Shown piece after piece: positions 49,193 through 58,276 of a stretch of 64,000 bases of DNA (the first letter of the stretch is position 1; each line of letters opens with the position of its first letter). The stretch is from NCBI RefSeq assembly GCF_000585335.1, contig NZ_KK073872.1, positions 3,029,283 to 3,093,282 on the forward strand. The letters run 5' to 3'. Source of the stretch: Cloacibacillus evryensis DSM 19522 (GTDB taxonomy: Bacteria > Synergistota > Synergistia > Synergistales > Synergistaceae). Below the pieces are notes generated by a model. It did not search any database and was not told where the DNA came from. It worked only from the letters and a program-made list of their open reading frames with translations. Both the position numbers and the translations under genes were made by a program.

Positions 49193-50605
49193 TTAGTTGC
49201 CGGGGAACATCATATCAAGCGTGACCAATTTCAGTCTGGCGTTTTCCTTCGCCAGACTGAAAAGGGCGGGCGAGAACTCCTTTTTAGAAAAAAGATAATA
49301 ATAGCGTTCCAAATAGCCGGGGAAAAGATATTCCCTCCTCATCCAACATGCCGCGTCGGAGGCCGAAATATTCTCATTTTCGCGCCATTTCGCCTCACCG
49401 ACGATGAGCTTTTTATTGAAATCATCCGCCGCGACGACATCTATATCCGTTTGACATTTTTTTACAGGATCATTTCCCCACCAACGGCCAAAGGTCAAAG
49501 GCGTGAAGGGAAGGCTGCCCGCAAGAGCGGCACGAATCAAATACTGCATGCAGACCTCCTCAAAGCAGGGCTTGCCGATATGCTCGGGGATAGAGGCTAA
49601 AATTCGCGGTGCGATCTCCGCCGTGAAGCCCCTTTCTATTATCGGGCGATTTGGAAATACAAACCTGTACCAGAAAAGAAAGGCGTTGTCCGTTATCGCA
49701 TAAACGCCGCGTTTGCTTCTCTCTCCGTCCTCGCCGAATGGAACTTCTTTGCGAAGCAGATTCATAGACGAAAGGGTATGAATATACTTTATCGTCTTAG
49801 CCGAGCTTTCCCCGATTTTTGTGGAAATTTCATTAAGCTTCGAAGCTCCCGAGGCAATGGCACTCATCAGAGAGTTATAAAGAGCGGGCTCCCGCAGTTC
49901 CTGACGCAGCAACATCATAGGTTCGGCATACATATATGAGGTCGTGTCAAGAAATAGTCTTTTGATATTATCTTCAAAGGATTGAGCCCTGTCGATCTGA
50001 GCCAGATAATGAGGCGTTCCGCCGAGACATCCATATAACTTTATCTTGTCTTCGTTGGAAAAGCCATCCATAAAACAGGCCGCGTCAAGATAATCAAAAC
50101 CCTCCAGCTTTATCTGCGCCGTCCTTCTGCCGAAAAGCGGACTTTTCGCCCCAAGAACTTCCGTCTCCATCCAGCTGATTTGACTTCCGCAAAGCAGGAT
50201 AAAAATCTTTGAATTCTTTAGATACCTGTCAATGGCGTTCTGCAATATCGAAGGAAGCGATTTGTTGGCCCCCGCCGCATACGGAAATTCGTCAAAGACC
50301 AATATAAAGCGTTTTTTCTCCGCATTTTCAGCAAGGAAACAAAAGGCATCCTCCCAACTTTCAAAACCCCCGGCGGTAAGCGGAATTTTGAAAAATGAAT
50401 AGACCGCCTTTGAAAACCCAGCAAGGTTAAGGCTGTCATTTGCTTCCTGCGCCGTAAAAAAAACAGCGGGTTTCCCTTCAACAAAGCGGTTAAGCAATGT
50501 CGTCTTGCCAATCCGCCTCCTACCATAGACCACCGCCATCTGAAAGTTTTCATTTTTATATAAATTTTCAAGCGTTCCCAGCTCTTTTTGGCGTCCAACA
50601 AACAT
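49193..50605 (-). CDS. AAA/P-loop ATPase with DUF234 domain
   Basis: 470-aa protein. The N-terminal P-loop VYGRRRIGKTTLLNRF (about 24-39) and Walker B RFILVFDEFPY are followed by a middle winged-helix region (about 250-320: LNEISTKIGESSAKTIKYIH). The C-terminal DUF234 part is PD-(D/E)XK-like, with QTDIDVVAADDFNKKLIVGE and AKW. The family is widespread in anaerobes and archaea, often in mobile or defence-like contexts; its role is not established. Its promoter lies in a perfect palindrome (50618-50654), suggesting autoregulation by the winged helix (inference). Confidence 0.85.
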   Translation of the reverse strand: MFVGRQKELGTLENLYKNENFQMAVVYGRRRIGKTTLLNRFVEGKPAVFFTAQEANDSLNLAGFSKAVYSFFKIPLTAGGFESWEDAFCFLAENAEKKRFILVFDEFPYAAGANKSLPSILQNAIDRYLKNSKIFILLCGSQISWMETEVLGAKSPLFGRRTAQIKLEGFDYLDAACFMDGFSNEDKIKLYGCLGGTPHYLAQIDRAQSFEDNIKRLFLDTTSYMYAEPMMLLRQELREPALYNSLMSAIASGASKLNEISTKIGESSAKTIKYIHTLSSMNLLRKEVPFGEDGERSKRGVYAITDNAFLFWYRFVFPNRPIIERGFTAEIAPRILASIPEHIGKPCFEEVCMQYLIRAALAGSLPFTPLTFGRWWGNDPVKKCQTDIDVVAADDFNKKLIVGEAKWRENENISASDAACWMRREYLFPGYLERYYYLFSKKEFSPALFSLAKENARLKLVTLDMMFPGN

Positions 50606-50617
50606 CGCTCCACCTCC

Positions 50618-50654
50618 GTACTGAATTACGATTATTATACTCGTAATTCAGTAC
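50618..50654 (-). promoter_or_regulatory. Palindromic promoter of the AAA ATPase gene
   Basis: Perfect 14-bp arms GTACTGAATTACGA (50618-50631) and complement (50641-50654) enclose a 9-base loop. The minus-strand -10 TATAAT (50639-50634) lies in the loop and a TTTGTC-like -35 lies just outside. The left arm also touches the region before the ribosome site. It looks like an autoregulatory operator. Confidence 0.65.
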
Positions 50655-50708
50655 GAGACAAACAGCAAGAGAGCGGTTGCTGCAAAATTTGCAACAACTG
50701 AATTACAG

Positions 50709-51074
50709 CCTTAATCTCCAAGTTCACCACGTCACAAAAAACAACAATACCTCACTGTTGCGTTGTTAGCGCAGGGTTTATGATATGTCCAGCGAAAGAA
50801 ATACTATAAACCAGTGAGGTGTTATTATTATGAATCAATAGGCATTGAAAACACAAAAACAAGGCAGGCTATGTCAGACCATGAAATCGTTGAGAGCGTA
50901 GCCGCTATGCAAATTCTCGGGAGCGATTCTGCAGACGGCATGGGACGAATCAAAGGCGACAAAGTACTTCAAGCGCTGATATGCAGGATCCCTTTAAAGA
51001 GCACTGTCCATAATTTTCTGGCGGAGTTTGACGACCCTTTTCAAAGGAACGTTTCGAGAACTTGGAGATTAAGG
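50709..51074 (+). mobile_element. Internally deleted insertion sequence (366 bp, possibly IS1380-like)
   Basis: 17-bp perfect terminal inverted repeats: CCTTAATCTCCAAGTTC at 50709-50725 and its complement at 51058-51074. Between them is a reading frame encoding a transposase N-terminal-like segment (SDHEIVESVAAMQILGSDSA; LICRIPLKSTVHNFLAEFDD) that resembles IS1380-family transposases; the catalytic part is missing. No clear target-site duplication is seen (ACAG left, CCTG right). Probably mobile only in trans, if at all. Confidence 0.7.
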
Positions 51075-51092
51075 CCTGTCAAGAACCATTGA
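50875..51092 (+). pseudogene. Truncated transposase N-terminus
   Basis: About 70 codons with similarity by eye to the start of IS1380-type transposases. The frame crosses the right inverted repeat and stops at 51092. It has lost the DDE catalytic core and is not functional. Confidence 0.55.
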
Positions 51093-51150
51093 CTCATAAA
51101 TGAATAATGTCCATAATGAGTCAGTGGCTCTATTTAGGAGGTGGCGACCG

Positions 51151-52068
51151 TTGGAAATACATCAGCTGAAATACGCGCTTGCCGTAGCGAAGAACCGGAG
51201 TTTTGTCCGTGCGGCCTATGAATTGTGTATTACGCCCCCCGCCCTGTCGCAACAGGTGAAAAAACTCGAAAAAGAATTAGGCGTAACTATTTTCGAACGC
51301 ACAACTCGCAGCATCAACCTGACTCCTGCGGGCAAAGAATTTATCCATTATGCACAGGATACGATAGCCTCTATTTATAAAATAAACGCCTCTATGAACA
51401 AATACGTTGGAGCAGAATCCGGCGTCATCTCCCTGGGTATATTTCCGGCAATAGGTCCTTTTGGACTAATAGGCGTTATCGGAGCCTTCCAAAAAACATA
51501 CCCGGATATAACGCTGGATTTACATGAAGCGGAATGTATTGACCTGCAAGATATGCTGGAACGTGGAATTATTGACGCGGCTTTCAGTACATATACCGCT
51601 GCCGCTAACGAGAACAAACATGACATGCAAATCGAGGAACTCCCGCTAGTTCACGACGAGTTGGTTCTAGTAACAAGTTCTAATCATCCGTTTGCATCTC
51701 GCAAAATCATAGATTTGATTGAAGCAAAAGATGAAGATTTCATAATGCAGGACCCGTCATCGGGAGCTTACGTAGACATGATGACTGCATGTAAGACCGT
51801 AGGATTTGAACCAAAAGTCAAATTTCACGCAATGTCAAATTTAACACGCTTTGGCCTTGTCGCCGAGGGGCTGGGAATTTCTTCTGCCTCTTACACGGTT
51901 GCTGTTAGCTACTTAATCCATGACATAACCTGTGTAAGGTTTAGGCCACACATTCCTAGAACATTAAATTTGGTTCTTCCGCTAAAGGATAAATTGTCAC
52001 CAGCGCTCGAAAATTTCAAGTCTTTTTGTATCCAGTGGGCGGAAGCGCGTAAAACTATGCTTCTGTAG
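51151..52068 (+). CDS. LysR-family transcriptional regulator
   Basis: 305-aa regulator. The N-terminal helix-turn-helix has EIHQLKYALAVAKNRSFVRA and CITPPALSQQVKKLEKELGV; the effector domain follows from about residue 90. I start at TTG 51151, which follows AGGAGGTGGCGACC at correct spacing and gives the canonical LysR N-terminus; ATG 51100 lacks a ribosome site. It is convergent with the TRAP operon that ends at 52118 and is the nearest candidate regulator for it. Immediately downstream of the deleted IS. Confidence 0.9.
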   Translation: MEIHQLKYALAVAKNRSFVRAAYELCITPPALSQQVKKLEKELGVTIFERTTRSINLTPAGKEFIHYAQDTIASIYKINASMNKYVGAESGVISLGIFPAIGPFGLIGVIGAFQKTYPDITLDLHEAECIDLQDMLERGIIDAAFSTYTAAANENKHDMQIEELPLVHDELVLVTSSNHPFASRKIIDLIEAKDEDFIMQDPSSGAYVDMMTACKTVGFEPKVKFHAMSNLTRFGLVAEGLGISSASYTVAVSYLIHDITCVRFRPHIPRTLNLVLPLKDKLSPALENFKSFCIQWAEARKTMLL

Positions 52069-52117
52069 ACAGCCCGGCCGCGAAAACCTGCCGGCCAGGC
52101 TGTTCGCTTTGTTATAT

Positions 52118-53389
52118 TTACATTCCAAGAAATTTAGGCAATGCCATACTTATAACCGGTATATAAGTTATTGCCATAACATCAGCTACTACAATCAGTA
52201 TATATGGTATGAGATTGCCTATCATGTTCTCCATTTTTATTTTTGCCACCTGAGAGACCACAAACAAATTCACCCCAAACGGAGGAGTTATCTGTCCCAG
52301 CGCGCTGTTGCAGACCATGATGATGCCGAAATGGATAGGATCCACTCCCAAAGACACCGCCACAGGGGCAAGTATGGGGGCAAGTATTATCATAACGGGA
52401 CCTCCGTCGAAGAACATTCCACAGAAGAACAACAGAATGTTGATCAGCAACAAAAACACATATTTATTGCCTCCCAGGCTGAGGAAGAAATCTGCCACCA
52501 GCTGGGGAATACGATTCATGGTAAGAACATATGCAAAGAGCCCCGCTGTTGAGAGTATTATCATTACGACGGCAATTGTTATGCTGGCTTTATAAAATAT
52601 CGACAGTAAATCTTTGAAGTTGATATCCCGGTAAATAAACAACCCCACAACCACCGCGTAAGCTGACGCAACGGCTGCCGCTTCCGTCGGAGTAAATATC
52701 CCGCAATAGATTCCGCCGAGTATTATCACCGGCATCAAAAGAGCCCATACAGCGCTGCGGAACGCCTCCAACTTTTCACGTAAACTGTAGCGCCGGTCTC
52801 CGGCATACCCCTCTTTTTTTGAGACATAGACGGCATACAGTATTAGGCTCAATCCGATAAATATTCCCGGCACAACTCCCGCTATAAAGAGCTTGCTTAT
52901 CGAATTATTGGTACCCACACAATAAAGGACCATCGGAATGCTCGGCGGTATTATGACTCCTATTTGTGCCGCAGTCGCGGTTGTTGCGGAGGCAAAACGC
53001 ACATCGTAACTTTTCTTGACCATGGCTGGAATCATTATGGAACCTATGGCGGCGGCAGTAGCCGCTCCGGATCCTGAGACCGCCGCAAAGAACATGGAGG
53101 CTATTATGGTAACGATGGCAAGCCCGCCCTTTGTATCACCAACACAGGTATTTGCAAAGTTTATCATGCGCGTTGATATACCGCCCTGCTCCATGATAGC
53201 CCCGGCAAGTATAAAGAACGGTATCGCAAGCAGCGGAAAGGAATCGAGCGAAGCAAATAACCTTTGCCCGACAAGGGCCGCCGGCATTCCCATCTGTACG
53301 ATCATCGTCAGAGAGGATAGGCCTATAGAAACGGCGATAGGGACCGTCAGCAGAAAGAGTGCCACAAAAGAAATTACAAGGTATATCAT
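52118..53389 (-). CDS. dctM: TRAP transporter large permease DctM
   Basis: 423-aa large TRAP subunit with the usual segments MFFAAVSGSGAATAAAIGSI, QIGVIIPPSIPMVLY, GGIYCGIFTPTEAAAVASAY and QITPPFGVNLFVVSQ. Its ATG overlaps the dctQ stop as ATGA. Last gene of the CoA-transferase operon that begins at 58036. Confidence 0.95.
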   Translation of the reverse strand: MIYLVISFVALFLLTVPIAVSIGLSSLTMIVQMGMPAALVGQRLFASLDSFPLLAIPFFILAGAIMEQGGISTRMINFANTCVGDTKGGLAIVTIIASMFFAAVSGSGAATAAAIGSIMIPAMVKKSYDVRFASATTATAAQIGVIIPPSIPMVLYCVGTNNSISKLFIAGVVPGIFIGLSLILYAVYVSKKEGYAGDRRYSLREKLEAFRSAVWALLMPVIILGGIYCGIFTPTEAAAVASAYAVVVGLFIYRDINFKDLLSIFYKASITIAVVMIILSTAGLFAYVLTMNRIPQLVADFFLSLGGNKYVFLLLINILLFFCGMFFDGGPVMIILAPILAPVAVSLGVDPIHFGIIMVCNSALGQITPPFGVNLFVVSQVAKIKMENMIGNLIPYILIVVADVMAITYIPVISMALPKFLGM

Positions 53390-53895
53390 TCACTTAGACT
53401 CCCTTCCACAGAAGATTCTTCCGGAGCTATGAACGAAGCGATCGTATTCAGCGTCAACAAAAAACTCCCCGCATAGATTCCAAGATAGGGTATATACATT
53501 GGAATCTCCAGTGCCGCGGAGACCTGGCCCCTGGTTATTCTTAAAGTATATGTGGTGCAGAATATAACTACTACATAGAAAAAAATAGAAAATATTCCGG
53601 CAATCCCATTAAATAATAGGTTAAGCATATGCCTAGAATATCCTTTAGATGATAACACCGCCACCGCTATTTCGAGCCGCGTCAGTAGTCCCTCTCTGGC
53701 AGCCAGGCTTGCCGCAAAATACACGACATAAACTATAAGATATCGTGCTAACTCTTCCGTCCAGCCCAATGGGATATGAAGAAAACGGCAGGTCACCTGG
53801 AGAACAATGACTATCAACGCGATGAAAAGCATGATTATTGTTAGAAATTTAACAATTTTATTTATACAGTTCATGCTTCCTAAGAAAAATCTCAT
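53386..53895 (-). CDS. dctQ: TRAP transporter small permease DctQ
   Basis: 169-aa four-helix subunit; LGWTEELARYLIVYVVYFAA matches the DctQ signature near residue 40-60. It lies 93 bases after dctP, across a strong hairpin terminator, and overlaps dctM by four bases. Confidence 0.93.
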   Translation of the reverse strand: MRFFLGSMNCINKIVKFLTIIMLFIALIVIVLQVTCRFLHIPLGWTEELARYLIVYVVYFAASLAAREGLLTRLEIAVAVLSSKGYSRHMLNLLFNGIAGIFSIFFYVVVIFCTTYTLRITRGQVSAALEIPMYIPYLGIYAGSFLLTLNTIASFIAPEESSVEGSLSE

Positions 53896-53919
53896 TATTT
53901 ACCTCTCTTTCCACGACTG

Positions 53920-53972
53920 TAGCAAAAAGGGAAACGCGCATAGGTGGGAGTTATTCAGCCTATGCGCGTTTC
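53920..53972 (-). terminator. Intrinsic terminator between dctP and dctQ
   Basis: Perfect 14-bp stem (GAAACGCGCATAGG, 53931-53944, with 53959-53972) followed on the minus strand by CCTTTTTG. Inside the operon it should make dctP message more abundant than dctQM. Confidence 0.75.
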
Positions 53973-53988
53973 AAGGCGGCGGTACAGG

Positions 53989-55008
53989 CTATTTGCTCTT
54001 AGAAACCTTAGCCACTTCGGCCGTCAGTCGTTTTACAAGATCGCCGCCGACATCTTTCGCCGTCTTATCATATACTGGAGCGCATATCTTCTTAGCCTTA
54101 TCGAGTTCAGCCTGAGAGAATTTCGTGAAGGTGTTGCCCTTCTTCTTAAGCATGGCTATGTTTTCTTTTATGATTTTTCCGTTATTCTGCTTATGCCAAT
54201 CCCTGACTTCAAGTGCCGTATCCTTTACGATTTTTTTCTGCTCAGGAGTCAGCTTGTTAAGAAAATTATCACTGAAAAGGACCATCATTGTGTGATAGAA
54301 GATCGGGAATTCAGCTATATTTTTTTGTATTTCATAGACTTTTGTCGTAACAATATTTGGAATAGTATTGGCTTGGGCGTCAACGACCCCTTGCTGTAAG
54401 GCCGTGAAAAGTTCACCGAAAGGCATAACTGTCGGCAACATTCCAAGGGCTTTCCATGTATCCTGATGGGTAGTCGCCTCAAGGGAGCGAACTTTGATAT
54501 TCTTCAGCTGTTCTACCGTGGCAATATTGATTTTATTGTTTGTCAGCCAGTAATAGCCGCTTTCCCAAAAGCAGAGAGCCGTCACACCTGAACCGTCTAT
54601 GGCATGGAGAAGTTCTTCTCCGACCTTGCTTTCCTGCACCTTAAAGGCGACGTCACGATTGGGGAATAGGAAGGGAAGGTCAAAAACCATCAACTTCTTA
54701 GCAAAAGGAGAGAGCGTCCCCGTTGAAACCATCGTTCCCTGTACCCCGCCAGACTGCAGCGCCTCAAATACCTCTCTGTCTGAACCAAGCTGGCCGTCAT
54801 AGAACATTTCAACCTTTATGGCCCCGTTAGTACGTTTTTCAATGAGATCCGCCATACGCTGGTAAGCTATTGCATAGGCATGTTCCTTACCGACAGTTAA
54901 TGCCATCTTACACACGATCGGCTTTGCCGCATACGCCTGAGAAGAAGAGGTGAGCGCGAAGAAAACCGCCAGAGAAAATACCACAAACCTGCAAAATAAC
55001 TTATTCAT
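53989..55008 (-). CDS. dctP: TRAP substrate-binding protein DctP
   Basis: 339-aa periplasmic receptor with a signal peptide (FVVFSLAVFFALTSSSQAYA). It has the DctP features NIKVRSLEATTHQDTWKALG, with carboxylate-binding Arg, and GVVDAQANTIPNIVTTKVYE. AAAGGAG precedes ATG 55008. Context with a CoA-transferase and MaoC/FabK-like enzymes suggests a carboxylic acid that is activated to a CoA thioester after uptake. Confidence 0.93.
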   Translation of the reverse strand: MNKLFCRFVVFSLAVFFALTSSSQAYAAKPIVCKMALTVGKEHAYAIAYQRMADLIEKRTNGAIKVEMFYDGQLGSDREVFEALQSGGVQGTMVSTGTLSPFAKKLMVFDLPFLFPNRDVAFKVQESKVGEELLHAIDGSGVTALCFWESGYYWLTNNKINIATVEQLKNIKVRSLEATTHQDTWKALGMLPTVMPFGELFTALQQGVVDAQANTIPNIVTTKVYEIQKNIAEFPIFYHTMMVLFSDNFLNKLTPEQKKIVKDTALEVRDWHKQNNGKIIKENIAMLKKKGNTFTKFSQAELDKAKKICAPVYDKTAKDVGGDLVKRLTAEVAKVSKSK

Positions 55009-55056
55009 TACACAATCGCTCCTTTTATATTTGATGTTGACTGCAAAAATATATAT

Positions 55057-55494
55057 TTACTCTTCCATGGGGAAAAATTTCAATATGTGGCGTGCCGCCA
55101 CACAAACCTCCCCCTTTTCATTAAAAACTTCAAGTTTCGCAAAGGATTTAAGGTTATCATTATCCAACTCGTCTATCGTATACACAGCGGTCACGGTCTC
55201 TCCAAAAAACACCGGGCGTATGAACCTAAGCTTATCAAAGCCATAAGAGACGCTGGGCATCGGAGAGCTGGCCTGCTCCTGAATCAAAGTAGACGCAGTC
55301 ACCCCGATGGCGAAGGTAAGCACTCCGTGTACCATTCTCGTTTTATATCTGGTTTTGCGCATGAATGCCTCGTTCGTGTGCATTTTACTGAAATCACCCG
55401 TAACTCCGGCAAAAAGATACACATCGGTCTCTGTCAATGTTTTACTGAAAGAGCAGGTATCTCCGATATTGAAAGGCAGTTGAAGGTTATCCAT
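55057..55494 (-). CDS. MaoC-like (R)-specific enoyl-CoA hydratase/dehydratase
   Basis: 145-aa hot-dog-fold protein with the hydratase motif AGVTGDFSKMHTNEAF (Asp and His as the catalytic DxxxxH pair) and FIRPVFFGETVTAVYTI typical of the MaoC domain. It hydrates or dehydrates a CoA-linked 2-enoyl/3-hydroxyacyl group. Directly after the FabK-like gene (1 base). Confidence 0.88.
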   Translation of the reverse strand: MDNLQLPFNIGDTCSFSKTLTETDVYLFAGVTGDFSKMHTNEAFMRKTRYKTRMVHGVLTFAIGVTASTLIQEQASSPMPSVSYGFDKLRFIRPVFFGETVTAVYTIDELDNDNLKSFAKLEVFNEKGEVCVAARHILKFFPMEE

Positions 55495-55495
55495 T

Positions 55496-56449
55496 CTACT
55501 TCACCAGCTCCGGAGCCGTTTTTAGAAGCGATTCAGCTTCTTCAATAACTTCGCGGATTATTTCTGCCGCCGGCTGTATCCTGCGAAGAGGCACAAGCCC
55601 TTCGCCGCACTGCACAATACCGTTCATGCCATCAGGGCCGACTCCCTCCTCGGCAACCTTACGGCTGCACCCAGTGGCAAATTCATTTAATCTCGCAAGC
55701 GGCGCTCCGGAGACCTCCATCTCAAGATACTTATCAGAAAATGCAGAACGCAGTCCCCTCATTCCCATGCCGCGTGACCATCCCGTCGTTATGGAATCTG
55801 TATCCGTCGCATTAATTATTGCCTGAGCATTGGAATGGTGGCTTTCACATTCTTCCGAGAGCAGGAAGCGGCTTCCTATCTGTACGCCGCAAGCTCCCAT
55901 TATCAAAGCAGCGGCTAAACCACGCCCGTCCGCTATTCCTCCAGCGACAACAACTGGAAGCCCTACTTCTGGAAGCACGTTGGTCATGAGCGCCATCGTC
56001 GTCAGGTTGCCGATGCGCCCGCCGGACTCCATCCCTTCAATCACGATCATATCTGCCCCTGCCGCTTCAATACGTTTTGCGAGCTTCGTATTTGGTATTA
56101 TACATACCACTTTTATACCTGCCGTCTTAAACTTGGGAATAAATGGACGCGGATCGCCGGCGCCAAGGGTAACAAAACTGATTCCTTCATCTATTATCGC
56201 GTCAACTATTTTATCGCGCAGAGGCGTCGTCTCTAATGAAACGTTTATGCCGAATGGCTTATCTGTAAGCTCCTTAGTTTCCCGTATCTGATCGCGTACC
56301 CAGCTGTCATCGCGCCCGCCTGATCCTAACACGCCAGCCCCTCCGCCGTTAGAAACGGCTGCAACAAGTTTTGCTGTCGTTATCCACGCCATCGCTCCCA
56401 TTAATATCGGATATTCGATCCCGAGAAGCCGCGTAAGTTTTGTTCTCAT
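55496..56449 (-). CDS. FabK/nitronate monooxygenase-like FMN flavoprotein
   Basis: 317-aa TIM-barrel FMN enzyme: IEYPILMGAMAWITTAKLVA, NVSLETTP, EGMESGGRIGNLTTMALM, VVVAGGIADGRGLAAALIMG and GVQIGSRFL. FabK enoyl reductases and nitronate monooxygenases share this fold, but both usually carry His in the GGH motif; here it is Arg (GGRIG), so the activity may differ. In this operon reduction of a 2-enoyl-CoA is a reasonable role (inference). Confidence 0.8.
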   Translation of the reverse strand: MRTKLTRLLGIEYPILMGAMAWITTAKLVAAVSNGGGAGVLGSGGRDDSWVRDQIRETKELTDKPFGINVSLETTPLRDKIVDAIIDEGISFVTLGAGDPRPFIPKFKTAGIKVVCIIPNTKLAKRIEAAGADMIVIEGMESGGRIGNLTTMALMTNVLPEVGLPVVVAGGIADGRGLAAALIMGACGVQIGSRFLLSEECESHHSNAQAIINATDTDSITTGWSRGMGMRGLRSAFSDKYLEMEVSGAPLARLNEFATGCSRKVAEEGVGPDGMNGIVQCGEGLVPLRRIQPAAEIIREVIEEAESLLKTAPELVK

Positions 56450-56461
56450 TAACCAATCCTC

Positions 56462-58036
56462 CTAATACCTTGTTTTTAGTTTTACGGACATTAGTTTATC
56501 TTTAAAAAGGCGTTCATCCATCGTTCGCAAATTTTTCGATACGATTGGCTTGAATCCGATATAAGGAAAAATATCCTTCTCCATATCGACACCTGGGGCA
56601 ATTTCAATCAACTCGATTCCCTCGTCCACAAGATGAAAGACACAACGTTCCGTGATGTATATGACCTGCCTGCCATTTTTCATCGCATTAGCCGCATTAA
56701 ATGTTATCTCGGGCAGGTAATCAACAAATTTAACAAATCGCCCCTCTTTAGCAATGTGAACGATACCATCATTAAGTTCCACTTTTAGGCCCCCTGCGGT
56801 GAGAGTTCCACAAAATACCACTTTCTTGGCATTCTGGCAAATATCGATAAATCCTCCCGTCCCCATAGCCCTTCCATTAAACTTATGAACATTAACATTA
56901 CCATGTTTGTCAACTTCAGCAAAACTCAGGAAACATATATCCAATCCTCCGCCATCATAAAAATCAAACTGGGACGGCATATCAATGACCGCTTTCATGT
57001 TTATGCTTGCTCCAAAATATATTCCCTGAGCGGAAACCCCACCAATAGGTCCCGTTTCCACCGTTAGCGTGAATTGGTCACTCACCCCCTCCTCCCTGGC
57101 AACAACACCTATTCCATCTGCAATACCTACCCCTACATTGCCAATATCGCCAGCGGTGATCTCCATAAGAGCGCGTCTCGCTATGACTTTTCGCTCGCTC
57201 AACGGTATTTTAAAACTGTCTGCGGCAAAATCCTCAACATAATCTCCTGACATAAACCTATTGAGAGGGGCATTGTAAAGCTGAGGCTGATCAGGTACAA
57301 CGACCAGCGCATCCACAAGGTAACCAGGAATACGCACGTCTTTAGGGTGAAGGCTCCCTGCTTTGACGACCTTTTGCACTTGGCATATGACCTTGCCTCC
57401 GTTATTGTGGGTAGCCATAGCAACGGCAAGATTGTCAACAAAGGTAATTTCATCTTCCATTGTTATGTACCCCTCTGTGTCCGCAGTCGTACCTCGAATA
57501 AACGCTACATTTGGCGAGACTGACTTATAAAGCAAAAACTCTTTTCCCTCAACTTTCGTCAGAGTGATTAGATCTTCCTTTGTAACATCATTGAGTTTCC
57601 CGCCTTGATTTCTTGGATCAAGAAATGTCCCCAGTCCTACATGGGTAAGAATTCCAGGCTGCCCTGCGGCTGCGGCCCTTACAAGACTTGTCATGACCCC
57701 CATTGGCAAGTTATATGCTTCAATTTCATTTCTGTCGGCCATGTCAGCCAAACGAGGCGACTGCCCCCAATGTCCGCCGATAACTCTTTTTACCAACCCT
57801 TTCTGGGCAAGTGGGGACATTCCCTTATCTGCCCTGTCGCCAAGCCCGGTGGAATGCCAGAAGGTCAAATATTTAGGACGAGATGTCTTTTTGTATCGTT
57901 CTGCAAGCGCATCAATCAGAACACTTGCTTCCGTTATACCTCCACCTGCGCCACAAAAAGCCACTACATCATTGTCTTTTACATATAACGCCGCTTCTTC
58001 AGCGGAAATTTTGGGAACAAAGCCAACATATGCCAT
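56462..58036 (-). CDS. Acyl-CoA:acetate/3-oxoacid CoA-transferase (YdiF/Pct type)
   Basis: 524-aa single-chain family I CoA-transferase that moves CoA between carboxylates. Features: CGAGGGITEASVLIDALAER near residue 28-47, HVGLGTFLDPRNQGGKLN, and the catalytic-site region TVETGPIGGVSAQGIYFGAS, whose Glu is the thioester-forming residue. Length matches Pct/YdiF (about 520). First gene of a six-gene operon with FabK-like, MaoC-like and TRAP genes, so it probably activates the imported acid. Confidence 0.9.
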   Translation of the reverse strand: MAYVGFVPKISAEEAALYVKDNDVVAFCGAGGGITEASVLIDALAERYKKTSRPKYLTFWHSTGLGDRADKGMSPLAQKGLVKRVIGGHWGQSPRLADMADRNEIEAYNLPMGVMTSLVRAAAAGQPGILTHVGLGTFLDPRNQGGKLNDVTKEDLITLTKVEGKEFLLYKSVSPNVAFIRGTTADTEGYITMEDEITFVDNLAVAMATHNNGGKVICQVQKVVKAGSLHPKDVRIPGYLVDALVVVPDQPQLYNAPLNRFMSGDYVEDFAADSFKIPLSERKVIARRALMEITAGDIGNVGVGIADGIGVVAREEGVSDQFTLTVETGPIGGVSAQGIYFGASINMKAVIDMPSQFDFYDGGGLDICFLSFAEVDKHGNVNVHKFNGRAMGTGGFIDICQNAKKVVFCGTLTAGGLKVELNDGIVHIAKEGRFVKFVDYLPEITFNAANAMKNGRQVIYITERCVFHLVDEGIELIEIAPGVDMEKDIFPYIGFKPIVSKNLRTMDERLFKDKLMSVKLKTRY

Positions 58037-58105
58037 CTTAACGCCGTCTCCTTAAGATCTTTGATTAGTTTATTTTTTATAGTTTGCTCCGGAATTACGG
58101 CTATA

Positions 58106-58134
58106 AGGATATAGATTTTTAAGCGTTAAGTCAA
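58106..58134 (-). promoter_or_regulatory. Promoter of the CoA-transferase operon
   Basis: Minus strand TTGACT (58134-58129), 17 bp, TATCCT (58111-58106), about 70 bases before the gene. These are the same hexamers as in the TRAP promoter at 883-954, but the GGAA-type tandem sites are absent. Confidence 0.6.
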
Positions 58135-58276
58135 TTCAGTCATAATTAATAATTTAATTAAGCAGTGCTTATCAATCAGAAAAATTTAGGCGCCCACCCT
58201 TAATCAAACAACGGGTGAACGTCATAGGGACAGTTATCCACTTTGTGTTCCGATATATGGGCTTTTTATATAAATG

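Noticed and set aside
58106-58134. CoA-transferase promoter as a fifth member of the shared operator set
   Set aside because: The -35 and -10 hexamers match the TRAP promoter, but neither 15-bp site occurs at the required positions.
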